A stretch of 64,000 nt of DNA from JAOXRU01 sp965247735 (GTDB lineage Bacteria > Bacteroidota > Bacteroidia > Flavobacteriales > Flavobacteriaceae): the NCBI GenBank assembly GCA_965247735.1, contig CBDFHN010000001.1:186001-250000 (forward strand). The letters are read 5' to 3'. The position numbers and the translations under genes were made by a program. Shown in pieces: positions 38,299 through 46,404 of the stretch (its first letter is position 1; every line of letters begins with the position of its first letter). Under the pieces are notes generated by a model, which was given only the letters and a program-made list of their open reading frames with translations, was not told the origin of the DNA and made no database searches.

Positions 38299-40040
38299 TT
38301 AGATATTCAAATCAAATTCTATTCGTAAACGATCCAATAAAGGGTTTTTTTCTACCAGTCGCTCATATTTTTCCATTGGAGTAAAAGCATACTGTGTGGT
38401 ATCTTCCTCTACTACCGTAATTTCAATAGCAATGTCATAGTTGTTGAGTTCTTTACGTAAATGACTTATAAACGTGTATTGTTCTCGTTCTATCTCCTTC
38501 TTCATAGTATCATTCGGAAGGGTAATGTGTAATTTGTAGTCTTCGCTTAGTCTAGGGACATCTGCTGCTAAATTAGAAGCAAATATTTTTTGTCCTTTTT
38601 TATTGAGGTCAACAATAAAAGCATTCCACAATTCTAGTACCTGTTCTAGTTCAAAATGATCGCTTGGTAAATCTTCTTCATCAACAATAGCATCTTGCTT
38701 TTTCTGTTCATGAACTTTTTTTGCCTTAATACTTGATAAGGAAAGACCAGAAACTTTTTTACGCTTTATGTTTAAGTCAATTTTTGGAGGAATTACCTTC
38801 TCAGGCTCTAATTCTATGTTAACTACGGTTGGTTTTGTTTCAGGAGTAGTAGTTTTAGTAATGGCTTTATCAGCTGATTCTGGAGTATCCAGACGTTCTT
38901 CAGGGCTAATTACTGCAACATTTTTTTTAAAGTATGATGCAGGGATTAGGAAGTTCCTGTCATTTTTTTTTTATCTCCATCATAATTGATGGATGCCAAT
39001 TTCATTAGCGTAAGTTCTACAAGTAGCCGTTGGTTTTTGCTAGTTTTAAACTTTAAATCACAATCATTACTTATGGTTAAAGCGCTAAGCAAAAATGCTC
39101 CAGAAGACTGTTGAGATTGCTCTTTGTATTTTAACTGGGCTTGCTCGCCAACTTCAAGAAGTTTTATAGTGGCTTCATTTTTACAAACCATAAGATCTCT
39201 AAAATGAGATGCCAGCCCTATTATAAAATGGTGTGCATCAAAACCATTCGCTAAAATGGTGTTAAACTGAAGCAATAATTTTGGAATGTCATTCCCTAAA
39301 ATATGATCTGTAATTTGAAAATAAGCTTCGTAATCAAGTACATTTAAGTTTTCGGTAACTGCTTTTCGTGTAAGCTCTTTTCCAGAGAAACTTACCACTC
39401 TATCAAAAATGGAAAGCGCATCTCGCATAGCACCGTCAGCTTTTTTTGCGATAATATGCAATGCTTCCTCATCGGCAGTAATTCCTTGACTTTCGGCAAT
39501 GTATTTTAAGTAATTGGCAGCGTCTTTTACAGTAATCCTTTTGAAATCAAAAATTTGACAACGGGAAAGTATTGTAGGAATAATTTTGTGTTTCTCGGTA
39601 GTAGCTAAAATAAAAATGGCATGCTTAGGTGGTTCTTCTAAGGTCTTTAAAAAAGCATTAAAAGCCGCCTGAGACAACATATGTACCTCATCTATAATAT
39701 ATACTTTATAGGTGCCTACTTGTGGAGGAATCCGGACTTGGTCAATAAGACTACGGATATCATCCACAGAATTATTAGAGGCAGCATCCAGTTCAAAAAT
39801 ATTAAATGCAAAATTTTCATCTGCATTATTTTTTTGACTATCCTGTTGGTTTATCTTTTTTGCCAAAATTCTTGCGCAAGTAGTTTTACCTACTCCTCTA
39901 GGACCACAAAAAAGCAAAGCCTGTGCTAAATGATTGTTATCAATAGCATTAACTAAAGTATTGGTAATAGCACTTTGTCCCACAACATCTTTAAATGTTT
40001 CTGGGCGGTATTTCCTAGCCGATACTACAAAATGCTCCAT
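38299..40040 (-). CDS. dnaX: DNA polymerase III subunit tau, read across a -1 shift
   Basis: Joining the two open frames by a -1 shift in the ten-A run (38963-38972) gives a continuous ~580-aa DnaX. The clamp-loader ATPase (res. ~1-364) is in frame 0: Walker A GPRGVGKT, DEVHMLS and SRC sensor. After the shift the reading is KKKNDRNFLIPASYFKKN, then a linker with PPKIDLNIKRKKVSGLSLSS and a C-terminal domain from LELWNAFIVDLNKKG onward, as in other flavobacterial DnaX proteins. The zinc-binding cysteines of E. coli DnaX are missing here. The start is the MEHFVVSARKYRPETF ATG; 11 codons upstream are rejected. No stop interrupts either part, so this is not a decayed gene. miaE follows by 9 bp. 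Confidence 0.8.
38946..40040 (-). CDS. dnaX: DnaX gamma-like short form (frame 0 product)
   Basis: Without a shift, translation ends five codons after the A run (MTGTS, stop at 38946-38948), giving a 364-aa protein with the complete AAA+ and clamp-loader oligomerisation region but no polymerase/helicase-binding tail. This matches the logic of the E. coli and Thermus gamma products. Whether it is made depends on the slip site working in vivo, or on the homopolymer length being correct. Confidence 0.5.
   Translation of the reverse strand: MEHFVVSARKYRPETFKDVVGQSAITNTLVNAIDNNHLAQALLFCGPRGVGKTTCARILAKKINQQDSQKNNADENFAFNIFELDAASNNSVDDIRSLIDQVRIPPQVGTYKVYIIDEVHMLSQAAFNAFLKTLEEPPKHAIFILATTEKHKIIPTILSRCQIFDFKRITVKDAANYLKYIAESQGITADEEALHIIAKKADGAMRDALSIFDRVVSFSGKELTRKAVTENLNVLDYEAYFQITDHILGNDIPKLLLQFNTILANGFDAHHFIIGLASHFRDLMVCKNEATIKLLEVGEQAQLKYKEQSQQSSGAFLLSALTISNDCDLKFKTSKNQRLLVELTLMKLASINYDGDKKKMTGTS
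38963..38972 (-). promoter_or_regulatory. Ten-A slippery run in dnaX
   Basis: Coding strand GAT followed by A10 then TG. A GGAG sequence lies just 5' of it, reminiscent of the stimulatory Shine-Dalgarno-like element of E. coli dnaX. Only a weak downstream stem (AGG..CCT) is seen. A run this long fits transcriptional slippage at least as well as ribosomal frameshifting. Confidence 0.6.
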
Positions 40041-40056
40041 GATTATGAATTTAATA

Positions 40057-40064
40057 CAAATATA
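40057..40064 (-). promoter_or_regulatory. Promoter -7 box of dnaX
   Basis: TATATTTG on the minus strand, 17 bp before the dnaX start codon. Confidence 0.45.
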
Positions 40065-40402
40065 AAAATACACTTAGAATTTATCGGGGTTCATCTCGCT
40101 TTTTAAAATTGTTTTATTAACAATTATTGTGCTTAACTATTTGGAGGATTAGTATTATTTTGATTTGGAGCTATTTCCAGCTATTCACTATAGTTTTTTT
40201 AAAGAAATATTTAAAAAAAGCTGTCGTTGCTATCTGGGCTAGAAGAAAATAGTTAAAGAGGAAGTAAGAAAGAATTAATGAAAAAAGAATAAAGGAGAAC
40301 TGGATTTTATTGGATTAGACGTTTTTTAGGTATTTCAGTTTTACTTTTTTTGGAAAGAGGCAAGAGAGTTGTTTTTTTATAGGTAATCGCAAAGCATTAT
40401 GG
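40065..40402. other. Intergenic region upstream of rnpB
   Basis: About 340 bp without a reading frame or structured motif I recognise. Confidence 0.5.
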
Positions 40403-40410
40403 TACATTTG
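40403..40410 (+). promoter_or_regulatory. Promoter -7 box of rnpB
   Basis: TACATTTG (TAnnTTTG) ends 4-5 bases before the deduced 5' end of RNase P RNA, the distance expected from a -7 element. Confidence 0.6.
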
Positions 40411-40414
40411 CGCC

Positions 40415-40700
40415 AGCAGGTCACCTTATCGCTACATTTATATGTAGAGGAAAGTCCGGACACCATAGTGCAGTATAGCGGGTAACGCCCGTCCGTTGTA
40501 AAACGAGGACAAGTGCAGCAGAAAGTATGTACAGGTAATGCTGTAGTGAAACCAGGTAAACTCTATACGGTGCAACGCCATGTAAACCAACTATTAAGAG
40601 CTGCACGCTCAATGTTGGAGGGTAGGCGGTTATAATTTGTGGGTAACCATAGATATAGATAAATGATAAGGCTTTGACAGGATCCGGCTTATGACCTGCT
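40415..40700 (+). ncRNA. rnpB: RNase P RNA (bacterial class A)
   Basis: The universal core GAGGAAAGTCCGGACACC lies at ~40446-40463 and the 3' core ACAGGATCCGGCTTATG at ~40678-40694. The ends pair as the P1 helix, AGCAGGTC (40415-40422) with GACCTGCT (40693-40700), followed by T8. This is the catalytic RNA that removes the 5' leader from pre-tRNAs. The length of ~286 nt is short for the class, suggesting reduced peripheral helices. An antisense reading frame across it is not a gene. Confidence 0.96.
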
Positions 40701-40770
40701 TTTTTTTAAGAATTTAGCCATCTGCTAACTATTCAATTCAAAAAACAAATAATATTTTTTAAGATGATTC

Positions 40771-40787
40771 TTAATACATCTGTATTA
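40771..40787. promoter_or_regulatory. Palindromic element related to the 10678 site
   Basis: TTAATACA-TC-TGTATTA, an interrupted palindrome sharing both half-sites with TTAATACAGCTGTATTAA at 10678-10695. Here it lies between the 3' ends of rnpB and the NTF2-like gene, where a promoter operator is not expected, so a terminator-like or repeat-element role is possible. Confidence 0.35.
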
Positions 40788-40840
40788 GATATTTATTTTT
40801 TTTGCAGATCTAGTTTTTGAAGAAGAAAATAAAATTAGTT

Positions 40841-41209
40841 TTATAGCGCTGTACTACTTCCAGCTATTATTTTCCAAGTGCTACCTGTTTGTATCCAAAC
40901 CCTAATAAATCGATAGCTTCCATCAAGTTTATGTTCTAGAAAAGAACCTTTCATGTTAATTGTAGTGGCAACAACTGCTGTAGTATCAATAATATTTATT
41001 TGCTGCTGATCAGAAAATATTTCGGTAATATTCATTGCTCCAGAGCGGTAGTTTGCCAAATCTATTGCTTTGGTAATGGTTTCACCAGTAGGAATATTAA
41101 AAAGCAAATCGTCATGAAGTAATTCGTTTAACTTCTCTAGATTAGCATTTTTCATTGCAAGCAATAACTCTTTTTCTAGCGTAATTATAGGAGTAGTATC
41201 TATATTCAT
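40841..41209 (-). CDS. NTF2-like (DUF4440/SnoaL-type) protein
   Basis: 122 aa. Pattern of the NTF2-like superfamily: N-terminal helices (LEKELLLAMKNANLEKLNELL), LHDDLLFNIPTGE, and closing strands YRFIRVWIQTGSTWKIIAGSS. Such proteins form cone-shaped small domains with binding or enzymatic roles that cannot be predicted from family alone. Last gene of a four-gene operon (8-bp gap after rsmD). Confidence 0.82.
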   Translation of the reverse strand: MNIDTTPIITLEKELLLAMKNANLEKLNELLHDDLLFNIPTGETITKAIDLANYRSGAMNITEIFSDQQQINIIDTTAVVATTINMKGSFLEHKLDGSYRFIRVWIQTGSTWKIIAGSSTAL

Positions 41210-41217
41210 AACTTAAA

Positions 41218-41775
41218 CTATTCTTCTAAATGTTCATTTATATTCGCAAAAAAACTAAAAACACTTCCTCCATATCGTTTTTCAAAAGAAAAATATGGAA
41301 CTTCAGATAAGCTAGTGTGCTTAGAATGTTCTATAATTAAGAAGCCTTCTTTGTTTAGTAATTTGTGTTTAAAGGTGAGGCTCGCGATATTTTGAAACTG
41401 CAGGTCTGTAAAATCATAAGGCGGATCTGCAAAAATAATATCAGCGGTACTATTAGTTTTACTTAAGTACTTAAAAACGTCACTTTTAATGGCTTTGATA
41501 TTGAAATCTAATTCTTTTGAGGTTTGACTAATGTATTTAACACAACCAAAATGTGCATCAACGCTAGTTATGGATTTACAATCTCTAGAAGCAAATTCAT
41601 AACTGATATTTCCTGTTCCCGCAAATAAGTCGAGAAGGCTTACTTCGTTAAAAAAAATACGATTGTGTAAAATGTTAAATAGTGCTTCTTTAGCAAAATC
41701 AGTCGTTGGTCTTACCGGTAGTGATTTTGGGGCATAAAGTCTTTTTCCTTTATATTTTCCAGATATTATTCGCAT
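41218..41775 (-). CDS. rsmD: 16S rRNA (guanine-966-N2) methyltransferase RsmD
   Basis: 185 aa. N-terminal MRIISGKYKGKRLYAPKSLPVRP, the SAM-binding motif LLDLFAGTGNISYEFASR and the catalytic DPPYDF are all characteristic of RsmD. It methylates G966 of 16S rRNA during 30S assembly. Its first codons overlap the end of the DUF3822 gene by 10 bp, a pairing that recurs in Bacteroidota. Confidence 0.95.
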   Translation of the reverse strand: MRIISGKYKGKRLYAPKSLPVRPTTDFAKEALFNILHNRIFFNEVSLLDLFAGTGNISYEFASRDCKSITSVDAHFGCVKYISQTSKELDFNIKAIKSDVFKYLSKTNSTADIIFADPPYDFTDLQFQNIASLTFKHKLLNKEGFLIIEHSKHTSLSEVPYFSFEKRYGGSVFSFFANINEHLEE

Positions 41776-42617
41776 AGTAAAGCTTCAAATAGGGTAGTGT
41801 CTTTTATTTCAGAGCAAATCTGCTTGTCAAAAACGGCAAATGGTATTTTTGGTATTGAAAATTCTATATGCCTTATGTATTTGTATAATGCAGAGTAGTA
41901 TTCATCGTCCTTTGTTATATTTCCAGAGAGTTGGATTTTTACACTCTCAGGGTTTAGTTGCAATTGCTCTAATGAGAAAAGAATGTAGTATATAAAATCT
42001 TCTTTAGTCCTATAACTATAGGTATTGTTGAATAGTAATTTTTTATTTTTTAGAATTACAATATTAAAAAAATGGTAATCAACTGTAATATGTACAACTG
42101 GTTGCTCTGTTATTGTTGTTGTATTTTTTAATGTTTTTTGTAGCAATAGCGTATTATAATGCCTGTTTGTTAATTGCCCAAATACATCATTAAGATATGT
42201 GCTTATCCTGTCATAAGGAATATATACGTTGACCAAATCTGTATTTGGAATATAGTCGTATGAAATAGTATCTATTTCTAAGACCTTAATATTAAATTTC
42301 AGGTAACTTTTAAGTTCTTTTTCATCAAAAAGGGCAAGTGGTACAATTGTACTATGCTCGTTTTTATGTGTTAAAATAACTTTTATATAGGTATAACTAC
42401 TTAAGTCATTATCTTCAATTGTTTCTTTTACAAGGTTAAATAATGCCGTTGGTAGTTTTGGAGTTTCCTTAAAGCTAATTTTTTTACAAAAAACCAATTC
42501 ATCGGTTATTGTATTTAAAATGCAAAAAGAAAGTCCATTCAAGCTTACTTGAATGGACAATTTATTGAACTCAGAATTTAATTTTTCTGAAATATTAGTT
42601 TTTCTTTTTTGTGTCAT
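41766..42617 (-). CDS. DUF3822 family protein
   Basis: 283 aa from MTQKRKTNISEKLN; the ATG at 42638 would add seven residues and extend the overlap with the upstream gene, so the later start is preferred (family members begin similarly). Conserved family segments LSIQVSLNGLSFCIL and the YDYIPNTDLVNVYIPYD stretch are present. DUF3822 structures are reported to have an actin/Hsp70-like ATPase fold, but nucleotide binding has not been tied to a role. Overlaps rsmD by 10 bp and the upstream gene by 23 bp. Confidence 0.85.
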   Translation of the reverse strand: MTQKRKTNISEKLNSEFNKLSIQVSLNGLSFCILNTITDELVFCKKISFKETPKLPTALFNLVKETIEDNDLSSYTYIKVILTHKNEHSTIVPLALFDEKELKSYLKFNIKVLEIDTISYDYIPNTDLVNVYIPYDRISTYLNDVFGQLTNRHYNTLLLQKTLKNTTTITEQPVVHITVDYHFFNIVILKNKKLLFNNTYSYRTKEDFIYYILFSLEQLQLNPESVKIQLSGNITKDDEYYSALYKYIRHIEFSIPKIPFAVFDKQICSEIKDTTLFEALLCE

Positions 42618-43245
42618 AAACCGTTGGCCAATTTCCACTTGTACTTACATCAGTAAGAGAACCTACAATAATTTCAGTTCCATTTACTCCATCAACAGAT
42701 ATAGTCGTGTTTTCTTTGCTACGTAAATCTTTAGGCTGATCTGCTAAAATAATATCCTTAGAAACTTTGGCTTCAAAAACAGGAGCTCTATAACCACTTT
42801 TGTCTACAATAGTAGCACTCATAGTGAATTTTTCATTTTTTTGAGCAAAAGGTACATTCATCATAGTCTTGTATCGTGTACTATTTTTAAAGATAGAATC
42901 CTTAACAGGTACAAACCCAAGTGTATCTACAACAATAGTATCTACTGGCATATCTATTTGATATGCTTTGTTATATCTTAAGAAAGACGAATCTCTTTTT
43001 TCAAGAAGCGTAAATTTAGCAGTATCAACAAATTTAACTAAGCTTTTAAAATCCTTAGCAAATCTACCATTAATAGTTCTGTAAGCCTCTTGTGAGTCTC
43101 TAATGTCTTTAAGGTTAGAGATAACTTTAGCATAACGCTCTTGTTTAATTTTTTCAAATTCTATAGGGCCATAAATAGATTGGTAAATTTTGTAACCTAC
43201 AAATAGACATAATATCCATAAAACGATTTGTATTCCTACTTTCAT
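42595..43245 (-). CDS. Membrane-anchored protein of unknown function (Bacteroidota-type)
   Basis: 216 aa. One N-terminal transmembrane helix (~5-22) followed by a helix and a periplasmic domain; the EAYRTINGRFAKDFKSLVKFVDT segment resembles pilin-like architecture (helix then beta), and similar proteins sit upstream of DUF3822/rsmD in other Bacteroidota as far as I recall. No function known. First gene of the operon, preceded by a promoter box at 43285-43292. Confidence 0.75.
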   Translation of the reverse strand: MKVGIQIVLWILCLFVGYKIYQSIYGPIEFEKIKQERYAKVISNLKDIRDSQEAYRTINGRFAKDFKSLVKFVDTAKFTLLEKRDSSFLRYNKAYQIDMPVDTIVVDTLGFVPVKDSIFKNSTRYKTMMNVPFAQKNEKFTMSATIVDKSGYRAPVFEAKVSKDIILADQPKDLRSKENTTISVDGVNGTEIIVGSLTDVSTSGNWPTVYDTKKKN

Positions 43246-43284
43246 ATCTTTAGTAAAGTGTTAGTAATTTTGTTCTGCTTTCCA

Positions 43285-43292
43285 CAAATCTA
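43285..43292 (-). promoter_or_regulatory. Promoter -7 box of the DUF3822/rsmD operon
   Basis: TAGATTTG on the minus strand (TAnnTTTG), 40 bp before the first start codon; divergent from the helicase promoter. Confidence 0.5.
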
Positions 43293-43337
43293 CAATTTTT
43301 TTTTATCTAGAAAAGTTTTTCGAGTTAAAAATCATAT

Positions 43338-43345
43338 TATCTTTG
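43338..43345 (+). promoter_or_regulatory. Promoter -7 box of the helicase gene
   Basis: TATCTTTG (TAnnTTTG) only 7 bp before the ATG at 43353, so the mRNA would have almost no leader. Confidence 0.5.
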
Positions 43346-43352
43346 AGCTTCT

Positions 43353-44789
43353 ATGGCCATAATCACTTCCTCAGAATTATATAAGTTGTTTCTAAAAGGC
43401 TTTTTGTATCAGCCAACAGCGATGCAAGATGTTGTTTTACACAAGATTGCGTATTTCGTTACCTCAGACTCAAAAAACGAATTGTTTTTGTTAAAGGGAT
43501 TTGCAGGTACAGGAAAAACCACTATTGTTGGTACAATCGTTGCCAATTTGCAAAAAGCAAACTTAAAGTCAGTACTTCTGGCTCCAACAGGTAGGGCCGC
43601 TAAAGTAATGGCAACCTACTCTAAAACGCAAGCTTTTACAATCCATAAAAAGATTTATTTTCCAAAAAAGAAAAGTGGCGGCGGTGTGCAGTTTGTACTA
43701 TCACCAAACAAGCATAAAAACACCGTTTTTATGGTTGATGAAGCTTCCATGATTGCCGATACACCAAGCGATTCTAAGCTTTTTGAAAATGGATCCTTAT
43801 TGGATGATTTAATTTCTTATGTCTATTCTGGAACCAATTGTAAACTGATGTTAATAGGAGATACAGCACAGTTGCCTCCGGTTAACTTAGATTTAAGTCC
43901 GGCATTAGATGAAGGACGATTAGGGCTTAATTACGATAAGGAGGTTACCATGTTGGAGCTTGACGAAGTAGTGCGCCAAAGTCAAGATTCTGGAATATTG
44001 GTAAATGCTACAAACTTAAGAGAGCAATTGCAAAGTGGTTTTTATGATGATTTTAAGTTTGATATTGCTAATTATGTTGATATAGTACGCTTAATTGATG
44101 GTCATGATATTCAAGAAGCCATAGATAATTCTTATAGTACGGATGGAAGAGAAGAAACCTCCATTATTGTGCGCTCTAATAAAAGAGCCAATATGTTTAA
44201 TCAACAGATACGAGAGCGAATCTTGTATTTGGAGCATGAACTGGCTGCTGGAGATTTTTTGATGGTGGTGAAAAATAATTATTTCTGGTTAAAAACAAGT
44301 TCAGAAGCAGGTTTTATTGCAAATGGAGATCTTATTGAGGTATTGGAAATTTTTTCTATTAAAGAATTGTATGGTTTCCGATTTGCTGAAGTAAAAGTGC
44401 AAATGGTAGATTATCCAAACCAGGCTCCTTTTGAAACTGTATTAATGTTAGATACAATCGCTTTGGAAACACCTTCCTTACCTTATGAAGATAGTAACAG
44501 ATTGTATCAGGAGGTAATGAAAGATTATGAAGAAGAAACTACCAAGTATAAAAAATTTTTAAAGGTTAAAAATAATCTTTTTTTCAATGCATTACAAGTA
44601 AAGTTCTCTTATGCAATTACTTGCCATAAGTCCCAAGGTGGACAGTGGAATACTATATTTGTGGAGCAACCTTATATTCCCAATGGTGTGGATAAAGAAT
44701 ATTTAAGGTGGTTATATACCGCCGTTACGAGAGCAAAAAAGAAATTGTACCTTATCGGTTTTAAAAACGATTTTTTTATTGAGGAATAG
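43353..44789 (+). CDS. RecD/UvrD-like superfamily 1 helicase
   Basis: 478 aa. Walker A GFAGTGKTT (~48-56), motif Ia LLAPTGRAAKVM, Walker B MVDEASMI, motif III LIGDTAQLPPV, and the C-terminal UvrD_C_2-type SYAITCHKSQGGQW and YTAVTRAKKKLYLIG motifs. Close to the AAA/RecD-like single-gene helicases of Bacteroidota, which lack the RecD2 N-terminal domain. 5'-3' DNA unwinding is expected from the family; the pathway is unknown. Monocistronic, with a promoter giving a nearly leaderless transcript. Confidence 0.92.
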   Translation: MAIITSSELYKLFLKGFLYQPTAMQDVVLHKIAYFVTSDSKNELFLLKGFAGTGKTTIVGTIVANLQKANLKSVLLAPTGRAAKVMATYSKTQAFTIHKKIYFPKKKSGGGVQFVLSPNKHKNTVFMVDEASMIADTPSDSKLFENGSLLDDLISYVYSGTNCKLMLIGDTAQLPPVNLDLSPALDEGRLGLNYDKEVTMLELDEVVRQSQDSGILVNATNLREQLQSGFYDDFKFDIANYVDIVRLIDGHDIQEAIDNSYSTDGREETSIIVRSNKRANMFNQQIRERILYLEHELAAGDFLMVVKNNYFWLKTSSEAGFIANGDLIEVLEIFSIKELYGFRFAEVKVQMVDYPNQAPFETVLMLDTIALETPSLPYEDSNRLYQEVMKDYEEETTKYKKFLKVKNNLFFNALQVKFSYAITCHKSQGGQWNTIFVEQPYIPNGVDKEYLRWLYTAVTRAKKKLYLIGFKNDFFIEE

Positions 44790-44845
44790 GTATTACAATT
44801 AGTGGTTCAATTATTGTAATCTTTATAATAGAAACAAGATATAAA

Positions 44846-45415
44846 ATGACAATAGAAACAATAACGAGTATTTTTTTAGGAATAGGATTAGCAACATCTG
44901 TTGGTTTTAGAGTGTTTTTACCACTTTTTGTATTGAGTTTAACATCCTATTTTGGAGTCTGGGGATTAAACGATAGTTGGGCATGGATAGGAAGTTTACC
45001 AGCATTAATGGTATTAGGTATAGCAACAGTAGTAGAAGTATGTGCGTATTTTATTCCATGGGTTGATAATATATTAGATAGTATAGCAGTACCATTGGCT
45101 GCACTTGCTGGTACAATTGTTATGATAGCAACACTGGTAGATTTAGATCCCGTGGTGTCATGGTCACTAGCTATTATTGCTGGTGGTGGTACTGCTACCG
45201 CAATTAGTGGAGCATCAGCAACAACAAGGTTGGCTTCATCAGTTACAACTGGGGGAATAGCAAATCCTGTGGTTTCTGTGATAGAAACAGGGACAGCTAC
45301 AGTAGTGGCTACAGCATCAGTTTGGGCACCTCCCTTAGCGATGTTTTTAGTGATTGTAATTCTAATTATTATTTTTATACTGTATCGTAAGGTTAGGCCA
45401 AAAAAGGAGGCATAA
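44846..45415 (+). CDS. DUF4126 membrane protein
   Basis: 189 aa, strongly hydrophobic, with about five predicted membrane segments and glycine/alanine-rich stretches. The opening TSIFLGIGLATSVGFRVFLP and the central GGTATAISGASATTRLASS pattern are typical of DUF4126. The C-terminus is basic and cytosolic-looking (YRKVRPKKE). Function unknown. Starts 56 bp after the helicase gene on the same strand. Confidence 0.88.
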   Translation: MTIETITSIFLGIGLATSVGFRVFLPLFVLSLTSYFGVWGLNDSWAWIGSLPALMVLGIATVVEVCAYFIPWVDNILDSIAVPLAALAGTIVMIATLVDLDPVVSWSLAIIAGGGTATAISGASATTRLASSVTTGGIANPVVSVIETGTATVVATASVWAPPLAMFLVIVILIIIFILYRKVRPKKEA

Positions 45416-45468
45416 ATTTTATTAGTTGATTAACTATAAGTATAACCGCTCGTAATTGATATATTTCT

Positions 45469-45476
45469 TAAATTTG
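45469..45476 (+). promoter_or_regulatory. Promoter -7 box upstream of the kdsB operon
   Basis: TAAATTTG (TAnnTTTG), 12 bp before the small reading frame at 45488 and 207 bp before kdsB. Confidence 0.45.
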
Positions 45477-45487
45477 TGCTTTAAATT

Positions 45488-45574
45488 ATGAAAAATGAAA
45501 CGAGCATGTTAAAGGCTTTATCATTCAAGGAAATGATTAATAGGGAACAGCATGTGACAGTTGAAAAACAATAA
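45488..45574 (+). CDS. Possible 28-aa leader peptide of the kdsB operon
   Basis: ATG-initiated frame of 28 codons (MKNETSMLKALSFKEM...), just after a promoter box. A second, shorter frame of 16 codons starts at 45584 (MKHPLTKDSTPKKMTN). The two overlap a diverged direct repeat. No biased codon run suggests classical attenuation. Whether either is translated is unknown. Confidence 0.25.
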   Translation: MKNETSMLKALSFKEMINREQHVTVEKQ

Positions 45575-45654
45575 ATATAAAACATGAAACATCCATTAAC
45601 AAAGGATTCTACACCCAAGAAGATGACTAATTAGGATGTACCATGTGACCAATT
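45526..45654. repeat. Diverged direct repeat in the kdsB leader
   Basis: 45526-45562 (CAAGGAAATGATTAATAGGG...GCATGTGACAGTT) resembles 45616-45654 (CAAGAAGATGACTAATTAGG...CCATGTGACCAATT), with about 90 bp between starts. Confidence 0.45.
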
Positions 45655-45675
45655 CAATAAAATAAGTATAGACAC

Positions 45676-46404
45676 ATGAAAATTATAGCAATGATACCTG
45701 CACGATATGCAGCTACAAGATTTCCTGGAAAATTAATGCAAGACTTAGGTGGTAAACCTGTTATTGTAAGAACGTATGAGGCAATGGTGGAAACAGCATT
45801 GTTTGATGACGTTGTAGTAGTTACCGATAGTGATATTATTTTTGATACTGTTACTGCTGTTGGTGGTAAAGCTATGATGAGTATTAAAGAACACGAATGT
45901 GGTAGCGATAGAATTGCGGAAGCTGTAGAAGACTTAGATGTGGATATTGTTGTTAATGTTCAAGGTGATGAGCCATTTACAGACAAAAAGAGCTTGCAAA
46001 GTTTATTATCTGTTTTTCAATATGATGATGCAAGAGAGATTGATTTAGCTTCTTTAATGAATCCAATTCATTTAAAAGAAGAAATAGACAATCCTAATAA
46101 TGTAAAGGTAATTGTTGATAAGCGTAATTTTGCATTGTATTTTTCAAGATCGCCAATTCCGTATCCACGTGAAGAAGGTATTGGAGCGAAGTATTTTGAG
46201 CATAAAGGAGTCTATGCATTTAGAAAAGAAGCTTTATTAGATTTTCCAAGAATGCCAATATTACCTCTGGAAGCTACAGAGAAAATTGAAGCCATTCGGT
46301 ATTTAGAGTATGGTAAAAAAATAATGATGGTGGAGACCGATGTAGCTGGAATAGAAATTGATACTCCAGAAGATTTAGAAGCAGCAAAAAAGGTATGGAA
46401 ATAG
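45676..46404 (+). CDS. kdsB: 3-deoxy-manno-octulosonate cytidylyltransferase
   Basis: 242 aa. N-terminal MIPARYAATRFPGKLMQDL (CTP-binding loop), VVVNVQGDEPF (metal/CTP binding) and the closing IEIDTPEDLEAAKKV are family signatures. It activates Kdo as CMP-Kdo for lipid A-core assembly in the cytoplasm. First of four tightly packed genes ending in a KdnB-type oxidase; in Shewanella, KdsB works on the 8-amino derivative (Kdo8N) made by KdnB and KdnA, so the true substrate here may be Kdo8N. Confidence 0.95.
   Translation: MKIIAMIPARYAATRFPGKLMQDLGGKPVIVRTYEAMVETALFDDVVVVTDSDIIFDTVTAVGGKAMMSIKEHECGSDRIAEAVEDLDVDIVVNVQGDEPFTDKKSLQSLLSVFQYDDAREIDLASLMNPIHLKEEIDNPNNVKVIVDKRNFALYFSRSPIPYPREEGIGAKYFEHKGVYAFRKEALLDFPRMPILPLEATEKIEAIRYLEYGKKIMMVETDVAGIEIDTPEDLEAAKKVWK

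Noticed and set aside
38299..38945. dnaX as a broken pseudogene with a separate downstream gene
   Set aside because: The -1 frame is stop-free and keeps family sequence to its end, and there is no start or promoter for a separate gene; slippage or a homopolymer error explains it better.
40421..40612. A 63-codon minus-strand frame
   Set aside because: It lies wholly inside RNase P RNA and has no family.
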